The notes beneath the pieces are model-generated. The model was not told the DNA's origin. It saw only the letters and a list, made by a program, of their open reading frames with translations, and made no database searches. From Trichosporon coremiiforme (taxonomy: Eukaryota; Basidiomycota; Tremellomycetes; Trichosporonales; Trichosporonaceae), in the NCBI GenBank assembly GCA_039545355.1, contig BCJJ01000052.1, positions 1 through 64,000 on the forward strand: a stretch of DNA of 64,000 nt, read 5' to 3'. A program made the position numbers and the translations under genes. Numbering within the stretch: the stretch's first letter is position 1; every line of letters starts with the position of its first letter. Below are positions 57,050 through 64,000 of this stretch, piece by piece.

Positions 57050-58012
57050 CTACATCTCCATCCAGATATCGTCCCGACCAGCGCGCTTGCGTACGGGCGT
57101 CTCGGTCGCTGCGGCTGCATCGCCCGCCTCGTCCTTGGCCGGGTCGGAGCCGGCGTCGGCGCGCTCCTTCATCGACTCCCACCACGAGACGCGGAGACGG
57201 TCTGGGCGGTGTCGCCACCCGAACTGGAGTCAGCGCTGCCTCTACTCCAAAAACGTCTTCCACCGTTGTCCTTGAGGAGAGCAGGAGGAAGGTCTCGCGG
57301 GGAGCCAAACGGCCCAACGGCTCGTCGTCTCGCTCCATTTGCGGCCAGACTTACCTTGGCCAGTCCCCAGATAATACCCGTCCCAATACCCATGCCCAGA
57401 CTCGGCGCCGCGAACCACGCCATGCTCGTGCCCAGCGCGCCGAGGACAGTTGTTCCGACAACGGCCACAGTGGCGCCGATGGCGGCATACTTGGCCACGC
57501 GGAACATGCGTCGGATCATGTACTTCATCACATACCTGCGGTCAGCGGGCTCCTTGCTCGTTCGCCCTCCAATGCAGGAGGACGTAAATGGATGGACAGG
57601 TGAGTGGCGAGAGCAGATCACCGGGGATCGGGGGCTGGTGGAAGGTGAGGAGAGCACCGCCACGACGCCAACTTTCGCCAGCTTGCGCCGGATCGACGGC
57701 GTGCCATAGGCTGGGGACGTGCTCCGATCGAAGCCACCGTCCCTGTCGCGTGAGGCCGAACTGGGCGTCATAGCTTCATAGTCGCTGCGTCCACGCCAGT
57801 TACAGGTCGTATGGAGGAGACACAGCTGTTCCGAAGGCGACTCACCGCATCGTCGTCAGCAGTCCTCTCGTCGCGACGCTTTTCGGCTGGACGGCCGCAT
57901 TCTTTCCGTGGAGGAGGTACGCTGCGTTTGTCTTGACGGCTGCGAGCTTGGTGTTGCCTGCGCCTGCCGTGCCGCCGGGGACGTTGGGGGGCGGGGCGTG
58001 TGTCTCGGCCAT
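57050..58012 (-). CDS. Orphan membrane protein, two hydrophobic segments
   Basis: Not recognised. Exons 57846-58012, 57355-57784 and 57050-57223 give 256 residues. The second intron (57224-57354) has a clean GTAAGT donor and a GCTGAC-TCCAG branch/acceptor, and joins IIWGLAK to FGWRHRPDRLRVSWWESMKE. The N-terminus is Ala/Pro/Thr-rich (MAETHAPPPNVPGGTAGAG) without a signal peptide. A basic segment (YVMKYMIRRMFRVAKY) precedes two adjacent hydrophobic stretches (AAIGATVAVVGTTVLGALG and MAWFAAPSLGMGIGTGIIWG), suggesting a hairpin in a membrane. The C-terminal tail is hydrophilic and ends DDIWMEM. The stretch before the basic segment (VLSSPSTSPRSPVICS) looks intron-like and may hide an unresolved intron. 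It is divergent from the K+/H+ exchange-related gene. An inner-membrane or ER location is speculation. Confidence 0.6.
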
Positions 58013-58498
58013 GGTGGTTGTGGTGAGGGAATTAAAACAAGTCCGGGGTCGGGCGGTCGGAGACCGGTGATCAAGGCAATAAAGTAAACAAAATAATCGC
58101 TCGCCGGACAAGATGGATGCATGGTTGGTTGTCACCTGAATGATGGGATGAAAAAGTATGAGGTCATACAACGTGGGATGGTTGCTTGCAGATCCGGGAC
58201 AGAGTAGCTGGGCTTGAGTGTAATTTGGGATAGGCGGGGTGTGAGTGGACCGCAGAGGGGGACTGATGCCGAACGCGGGCGTGTGTGTGTGAGCCGGGAG
58301 CCAGGCGCGGTAGGCGGGGGATGTGCAGGGTGCGGTACAGGGACGCTCACTCGGCGGGACCAAGCCCAGGCAATTTCCAGCTCAGGTCCACCGTCCACCA
58401 CCGTAGCGAGACGCACTCTGCTCACCGATCAAATCTTGTGGTCGCTACCTTTGAATCTCTTGCAACCCGCGTTTGCTTTCCCAACCACCTCATTCACC
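58013..58498. promoter_or_regulatory. Bidirectional promoter, orphan membrane protein / KHE-related gene
   Basis: 486 bp separate the divergent starts. No TATA box or known site was identified. The role is inferred from layout. Confidence 0.45.
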
Positions 58499-59786
58499 AT
58501 GGCGAGCAAACGACCTTTCCAGATCCTCGCCCTCCCGCTCGTGCGCATCCCCCATGGGCCGCTCAAGTCGGCTGCCGCTGTAGCTCCCAAGGCCGCGAGC
58601 TCCGCTCCCTCCACCGGCACCTCGACCCCCTCGGACAGCGACAAGGTCGGCACCGTCGCCACCCCGGATGACAGCAAGAAGGAGGCCCCGCTCACGCTCT
58701 ATCTGACGCAGCAGCCGACGGCGGGCGCGAACGACGAGAAGCCCCCCATCTACCAGCGCGCGCTCGACAAGGCCGTCGAGCAGTGGGACAAGCTCGGCGA
58801 GAAGCCCAAGGGATCCTGGATGCGATACTTCCACACCAAGGGCGAGAGTCTCATGGACAAGATCGAGTTTGAGGAGTGGGCCCTCAAGAATGTCAAGGAG
58901 GGACAGGGGGTCAAGTTCGACAAGGACGGCGTGCCGGATAAGAAGATCAAGGTGAGCAATGAGTCCCGAGGGCCGGCTGGTCAGCTCGGGTAGGAGCTTG
59001 GAGCGGGATTCGGAGCTCTCGCCCGTTCGACTCTGGCCATGGACTGGCACGCAGAGCTGGGTGTGAAGCCCAGGTCGTTCGTTGCTCACAGCTACTACTT
59101 GCCGGGAACTTAGCTGACATCAGATCCCTCTCTACCGCCCGACCGTAGCGAGCCTCGGTCTGCCCCCGGTGCTGCCGAAGCTTCACCGTTCTCTCCTTCA
59201 CCGAATCCCTTACCACAAGAAGATGATGAAGCGGTGTCTGATCCTGTAAGCCTGCCCTCTTCTTCCAGAGGCTAACCCCAGCTCGCCCCTGACCTGGCCA
59301 TTCGCCATCATCCCAGTCATCCCCAACTTCCCGCTGTTCTACGTCCTCTGGCGCGCCTGGTCGCATTACAAGGCCTGGCGGGGCGCGACGTACCTGGACC
59401 AGCTCCTGAAGGCGGGCATGATCGTGGAGGAGCCCAGCCCAGAGCTGAACAAGTTCTACGAGGCGACCCCGAAGATCATGGCCAAGACGCGTGCCCGCGT
59501 CGAGGCGGACCGGAAGGAGAGGGCCGAGAAGGCCAAGGAGGAGAACTCGCACATTGACCCCGAGAAGGAGACGCCGCAGCAGCGGAGGGAGCTCATTGCC
59601 GAGCAGGAGCGCAGCGACCGCCCCGAGGTCCAGTACGACGGCATGATGCTCACGCATGCCCAGATTCCGGACCTGGAGCGGGCGTTCAAGCTCAGCCATG
59701 GCGACGGGAACGATATCGGCCGTGCTGTTGAGCAGGCTGATGAGCGCGCGCGCAAGGCGCTCGAGAAGCTCGAGGTCAAGGCGTAA
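58499..59786 (+). CDS. Mitochondrial K+-H+ exchange-related protein
   Basis: Matches the fungal Mit_KHE1-type family linked to mitochondrial K+/H+ exchange. Exons 58499-58951, 59124-59245 and 59282-59786 give 359 residues. The N-terminus MASKRPFQILALPLVRIP is basic and family-typical. The family core is KPPIYQRALDKAVEQWDKLG, GSWMRYFHTKGESLMDKIEF and EEWALKNV (about 82-135), then PLYRPTVASLGLPP. A hydrophobic pair near 195-230 (SPLTWPFAIIPVIPNFPLFY, VLWRAWSHYKAW) should be membrane-embedded. The C-terminal half is a charged coiled-coil-like region (ARVEADRKERAEKAKEEN). The introns are 172 and 36 nt. It converges with RRP7. Whether the protein transports ions itself or supports another carrier is not settled by sequence. 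Confidence 0.85.
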
Positions 59787-60136
59787 GCAGGGTCGGACGG
59801 TTGGAGATGGAGAGACAGACAGATAGCATATACCCCCCGCCCAGCTCTAGATATTGCTGCGGCTAGATTTCTCTCGACGTACCAGTAGATAAGGCGATCA
59901 TCACTCAGCCCCAAGCCCCTCCATAGACTACATTTAAAAGCGTAGACTCTTCCCCGGTCTGCGCAGATCGTGGGATCCCATGCCCCCGTCATGGCTCATA
60001 TATGCAATGCATCGATCTACAGTGGCGTCTAGTGCACTCTCCTGCCTCCTACACCTCTCCCACCTGTTCACATTACTCGCGCCGCGCTCCTGCAGGCCGC
60101 ACGCCGCGAAGAGGCTCGCTGCGCTCGCTCTCGCGC
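59787..60136. other. Convergent 3' flank, KHE-related / RRP7
   Basis: 350 bp between two stop codons on opposite strands. Should hold both polyadenylation regions. No gene seen. Confidence 0.6.
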
Positions 60137-61156
60137 CTAGTAGGGCTTGTACCGCCTGCCCTTCTTGAGCTCGGCGACCTTCTGCCTGTCCTGCTCGAAC
60201 TTGCGGCGCATCTCGGCCAGCTCCTTCTTCTTCCTGTCCTGGGCCTGGAACTTGTAAAAGTCCTTGAGCTCGCCGGCGCCAGAGTGCTTCTTCTTCTTCG
60301 GCTTGTCTGCGTCCGCAAAGCTGGCGACCGCGACACCGGCTCCGTCGGCGCCTCGGCCGGCAGTACGGCCGTAGCGACCAGAACGGAGGACGACGGTGAA
60401 GCCGTCCGCGTCGACGACGGCACCGGCGCCCTGCGCCTTGGCCTTGGACGTGAGCAGGAGCGAGTGCAGGTGGTCGTAGCGCTCCATCGCGCTGTCGGCG
60501 TGGACCTTGGCGAGCGTCAGCTTCGGGCGGAGGGCGGTGTACTGCGCCTCATAGCGCGACAGGCCGGTGGGGATGTCGGGGGAGTAGGTGATGGTGCCCG
60601 AGTGCTTCATGACACGGGGGACGGAGACGGCGTCGAGGAACGTGATCGTCGCCGTCGTGCGTCCACTGGAGTGAAGCGCTTCCACACTTTCCGGCAAAGG
60701 GGTGACCTCGGGGACACTGGCAGGAATGGCCTGCAGCCTCCGTCTCCGCCTACGCTTCGGCTGCTCGGTCCCAACAAACGTCCACCCGTCCTCGTCCACT
60801 TGCGGCGCGGCGGACGCTCCCTCCTCCTCTTCCTCCGAATCGGACGCCTCGTCGTCGCTCAGCTCCAGCACCGCGCTCTCCATCGCGCTCTTGCCCACAC
60901 CTTTGCCGAACTGGATCGACTCGATCACGCCGAACCGCGAGAAGACTGCACGCGCCGAGGCATCTCCAAAGTCGACGGGGAGGTTAGAGACGAACAGCTC
61001 CCGGTCCGAGGAGTCGGTGGAAGACGTCTGCGGACGCACATAGAGGTAGTGAGCCGATTTTGAGGAAGAAGCCTGGATCGGGAGAGGGAGGAAGTCGCCG
61101 CCGTACGTCGCGGCAAAGGACGAGGAAGACGCCTTCTGCTTGCCGGCCTTGCCCAT
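60137..61156 (-). CDS. RRP7: Ribosome biogenesis protein Rrp7
   Basis: Needed for 18S rRNA maturation in the early small-subunit processome. One exon of 339 residues. The N-terminus (YGGDFLPLPIQAS, HYLYVRPQ) leads into an RRM-like domain at about 50-110 (RELFVSNLPVDFGDASARAV, FSRFGVIESIQFG). An acidic insert follows (SDDEASDSEEEEEG). The conserved C-terminal block DFYKFQAQDRKKKELAEMRR ends with KVAELKKGRRYKPY, the family-typical terminus. The start at 61156 (MGKAGKQKASSSS) is preferred to an in-frame ATG 14 codons upstream because it has CACC before the ATG and the extra residues look non-conserved. Confidence 0.93.
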   Translation of the reverse strand: MGKAGKQKASSSSFAATYGGDFLPLPIQASSSKSAHYLYVRPQTSSTDSSDRELFVSNLPVDFGDASARAVFSRFGVIESIQFGKGVGKSAMESAVLELSDDEASDSEEEEEGASAAPQVDEDGWTFVGTEQPKRRRRRRLQAIPASVPEVTPLPESVEALHSSGRTTATITFLDAVSVPRVMKHSGTITYSPDIPTGLSRYEAQYTALRPKLTLAKVHADSAMERYDHLHSLLLTSKAKAQGAGAVVDADGFTVVLRSGRYGRTAGRGADGAGVAVASFADADKPKKKKHSGAGELKDFYKFQAQDRKKKELAEMRRKFEQDRQKVAELKKGRRYKPY

Positions 61157-62867
61157 GGTGGAAGGGATCGTGGGAAGACGGGTGGAGGAAGACACCAAAA
61201 GCTGATCCGTGTTGAGGAGTCGATCGATCGATGAGCGGATATCTCCGAGCTTGTTTAATTGTTACACCCAAGAGTAAGGGTGGATGTTGAGAGAGTTGGC
61301 GCGGCTCGGATGTTGGTTGTGTTGACGCTGTGCAGCAGTGGTTGCACAAGTCCAGCCAGGCGCCGATCAACATTTTGCGAGCTGTGGTGGAGGTCAGGAC
61401 CGCCGATGTGCCTGGGTCACGTGCAACTGGACTTCGGTGCTGTACCTGACACTCCGACTCCAGGCTCGGTGGAGACATCGAAGAAGACGTCACAAGGCAG
61501 AGCTCTCTCCTCCGACTGCACCATCATTCTCCGTCGCTTCCGTCCGCCCCTGCCCTCTTGCACATTGCCACTCATCTTTGCCCGCTTGCATACCGCCCAC
61601 CCTTGACGGTCATTCAAGACGTAACGAGGCACACATGTCCCATCAGCCACTGCACGCGCTGCCCCCTCTGCATGTGTACTCCGGTCCTCGCCGTCCTCGC
61701 CGGCCCGGCTGGCCCAGAACCTGCGTCTTCCCCAGGTTTCCGTCTTCACAGTGGGCCGAGAGGACCATGTCGTGTCCACTCCCTGCAGAGCGCTGCAGAG
61801 GCCCTTCAGACCCGACGTTCTGGATCGCCGCAATCGCGCCGCACGCCTCTCCACCTCGTCACCGCTGTTCCTCTTTATCTAAACGTCGGTGACGGCGGCC
61901 GCGCGTGGCTTTGCCTGACCTTCCTCGTCTTCCTCCTTGCGCTGCTCACATGGACACCTTTTCCAAGATCCCCCCCTCGCTGACCGCTACCTTGTTGAGC
62001 AGCGTTCAGACGCGATCTGGTTCCTCCTAATTATGTGAGCCATCACCAACTGCCGGCACTGGCATGATGAACTTGTACCTTGCCCTGCGCCGTCTTGACA
62101 TGAGACCAGATGGACTCGGCGCTCAGCAGGGACGAGGAATGCGTGGTCTCCTCCACTCCGTCTTCCTCAGATTACGCCATTCACCCATTTTGTCCTCGTC
62201 ATCGAGCACTGCGAGCACTGCGGCCGCAGGCCCAGGAGACTCGCCTCGGCGACTTGGAGCGGCTCGGCCGCCTCCGTACCTTGGAGGTGGACCCTCGGGC
62301 CCCCGCCGCCGCATGCTGTTTCTTCCTCATGTTCCTCTCACCTCTCCACATCTTCTACAACGTCAGAACCTCAGTGATTCGGCAGCTTCACCGTTACTCC
62401 GGCTTACCGGGGATTCCTCTTGCAGTTCCTGGACGAAGGGACCGACGTCGTACAGGGTCATGGTGAACTCTAGAAAAGTGAACCGGCGGCAGCAGCAAGG
62501 GTGACTTCGCCAGTCCATCAGCTGTTGCAGTACCAGCGAGCCGAGGTGATCGGGTTGTGCTGCCGCGGCCGTCAATGAAGCTGACGAGCGACGCTGCCAT
62601 GACGTCTGGAACTTTCAGCCAAGAGCGCTGAGAGGTTCAGCGCTCGTGTCATGCAGAGGCTCAGCTTGCCATCCTCTTAGGCGATGATGAATTCATGACC
62701 GCTGACATAGCTGGCTTACTGCACCTGCGGTACAGCTACCAAGTTCAAGGTACAGAACAAGTGGCGACGTTACGCCGATGTTCTCCCAGATCGCCCTGCT
62801 CCAAGACTTTCGACCCCAAGCCCTCGCAGTCCTCGACACCACCGCTCCGATTTCAGCTGGGGGCACG
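61157..62867. other. Intergenic region upstream of the trehalase gene
   Basis: 1.7 kb with several short ORFs on both strands but no recognisable motif or splice-joinable gene. The right end contains the trehalase promoter. Confidence 0.5.
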
Positions 62868-62876
62868 ATATATAAC
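62868..62876 (+). promoter_or_regulatory. TATA box of the trehalase gene
   Basis: ATATATAAC about 65 bp before the ATG at 62937, with a short leader in between. The position is right for a TATA-driven promoter. Confidence 0.6.
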
Positions 62877-62936
62877 AGACGCTGCGGCGTTACTGAGCCG
62901 CCCAGTATCCCCTCCGCCTAGCAGTCTAGCACCAGC

Positions 62937-64000
62937 ATGATTAGACTGCTCCCATTGTTGCTCAGCGCCTCGAGCGTTGTGGCGCAGAACCAGGCAGATA
63001 ACCAGAACACCAATGCGGTCCAGCAAGGTACCGACGCCGCAGCCAGCGCCGGCAACGCCGCCACCTCGGCTGCCGGCGCCCAGGCATCCAACGCCGAGTC
63101 CAAGGCGGCCAGCGCCTCCGCGAACGCCGAGGGTGCGCAGCAGACCGCCAGCGCCGCTTCCGCCACGGCAGCCTCGGCCGACCAGAGCGTCTCCGCCCAG
63201 TCCCAGGCTGCGCAGGCCTCCGGCGCCAGCATCTCCTCTCAGGAATCCGCCGCCATGAGCTCCGCTGCATTACAGGCGACCGAATCGGCCCAGGCCGGCA
63301 GCGCCACCCCTACCAATAGCCAGGCTCAGCCGACTGAGGGAGGCAACGGCGGTGTCGTCGGTGGAGGTGCCGGCGGCAGCTCGACCTCCGGCGCCATCCA
63401 GTCCCTCAGCTCAGCTTCGCAGAGTGTCTCCGCATCGCAGAGTTCTGCGGCTTCTGGCGCCCTGCAGTCCCTTAGCTCTGCATCGGCCAGCGCCGCAGGC
63501 CAAACGCCGTCTGCATCCTCCACCGGCGGTGGTGGTGGTGCGGTCGTCGGAGGCGGCGGTGGTACCGGCGGCAACGGCACAAGCAACGGCAACAGCACGA
63601 ACTCGTATGTCCCTGCCGAGCCTCAGGTCGCGGATCCCAACAAGGTCATCCCCGGCCAGGACAACCCACCCGACCAGCAATGGTGGTGCGCAGACGGCCA
63701 GAACGTCACATACTGCGCTGGCAAACTCCTCCAGGACGTGCAGCTCAGTGGCATCTTCCCCGACTCCAAGATTTTCGTTGACAAGCCGACCAAGGGATCT
63801 GCACAGCAGATCTTTAACGACTTCTACAACCTCGGCAACGACCCTAGCCAGCAGCAGAACCAGGGCCAGCAGCAGGGTCAGGACTCGGGTAACGGTGGCA
63901 ATGACGGCGCGCAAGGTGACGGCAGCGGCCAAAGGCGTAAGCGCCAGCAGCAGCAAGGTCAGGCCCAGCAGCAGGGCCAGACTCAGCAGCAGGGCCAGAC
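62937..64000 (+). CDS. Secreted GH37 trehalase, 5' part (continues past window)
   Basis: Would hydrolyse extracellular or vacuolar trehalose to glucose. 354 complete codons lie in the window with no stop. Residues 1-16 are a signal peptide (MIRLLPLLLSASSVVA). About 225 residues of Ala/Ser/Gly/Gln-rich linker follow (for example SSASQSVSASQSSAASGAL), probably O-glycosylated. The GH37 N-terminal motif begins near residue 250: TYCAGKLLQDVQLSGIFPDS followed by KIFVDKP, corresponding to the conserved LL..VQ...FPDSK.FVD.P of trehalases. Directly after it is a Gln/Gly-rich insert (QQQNQGQQQGQDSG) with a basic RRKR site that Kex2-like proteases could cut. The catalytic acids lie beyond the window end. 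Assignment rests on this one motif block plus the leader. Confidence 0.75.
   Translation, partial: MIRLLPLLLSASSVVAQNQADNQNTNAVQQGTDAAASAGNAATSAAGAQASNAESKAASASANAEGAQQTASAASATAASADQSVSAQSQAAQASGASISSQESAAMSSAALQATESAQAGSATPTNSQAQPTEGGNGGVVGGGAGGSSTSGAIQSLSSASQSVSASQSSAASGALQSLSSASASAAGQTPSASSTGGGGGAVVGGGGGTGGNGTSNGNSTNSYVPAEPQVADPNKVIPGQDNPPDQQWWCADGQNVTYCAGKLLQDVQLSGIFPDSKIFVDKPTKGSAQQIFNDFYNLGNDPSQQQNQGQQQGQDSGNGGNDGAQGDGSGQRRKRQQQQGQAQQQGQTQQQGQ

Noticed and set aside
56535..57338. 267-codon minus-strand ORF
   Set aside because: Overlaps the last exon of the orphan membrane gene in another frame and has no motif.

Overview
The window is nuclear DNA of a basidiomycete yeast. GC-rich coding regions are split by many very short introns, mostly 32-60 nt, with GTGAGT/GTGCGT-type donors and CTGAC/CTAAC branch motifs. 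The gene products are typically fungal. This architecture suggests Tremellomycetes, probably Trichosporonales; the order-level placement is inference and no species can be named from the sequence. I rebuilt 20 protein-coding gene models, one of them low-confidence, by joining exons in frame. There is also one intron-containing tRNA gene.

Layout. 1-3906: decayed, ORF-poor DNA with a relic C2H2 finger. 3907-4011: tRNA-Arg(ACG). 4915-6079 (-): mitochondrial ADP/ATP carrier. 7961-8767 (-): NudC, divergent from 9096-11236 (+), a PIAS/Siz SUMO E3 ligase. 11371-13481 (-): bacterial-type Fe-S L-serine dehydratase with a probable mitochondrial presequence. 15286-16659 (+): two small secreted-protein genes in tandem, each with a TATA box about 165-170 bp before its ATG. 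17012-19084 (+): Cue3/ASCC2-type ribosome-quality-control protein, convergent with 19219-21442 (-), an Hrp1-like two-RRM protein with a 41-nt microexon between two ~400-nt introns. 21908-23868 (+): membrane-anchored amidohydrolase, convergent with 23958-26867 (-), a Sok1/Tcp11 family protein.

26868-36587: a 9.7 kb stretch with no supportable gene. 36588-38067 (-): Rax1-like RGS membrane protein, divergent from 38793-39627 (+), RPB7. 42008-46656 (+): Dnf-type P4-ATPase lipid flippase. 49120-50310 (+): GPI-type polysaccharide-lyase-14-like protein. 51757-52291 (+): ribosomal protein eL36. 53087-54378 (-): orphan gene. 55012-55126: AT-rich island with a perfect tandem repeat, next to an orphan gene at 55193-56043. 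57050-58012 (-): orphan membrane protein. 58499-59786 (+): mitochondrial K+/H+ exchange-related protein. 60137-61156 (-): RRP7. 62937-64000 (+): 5' part of a secreted GH37 trehalase that runs off the window.

The genes do not form a pathway cluster. Most are housekeeping functions: translation, ribosome biogenesis, transcription, mRNA processing, mitochondrial transport and membrane lipid asymmetry. A minority are secreted or cell-surface functions (two small secreted proteins, the PL14-like protein, trehalase). No CRISPR array, intact transposon or secondary-metabolite cluster was seen. The least explained parts are the 9.7 kb desert, the Trp-repeat secreted protein, the microexon arrangement in the RRM gene, the two overlapping N-termini of the serine dehydratase and the AT-rich island.
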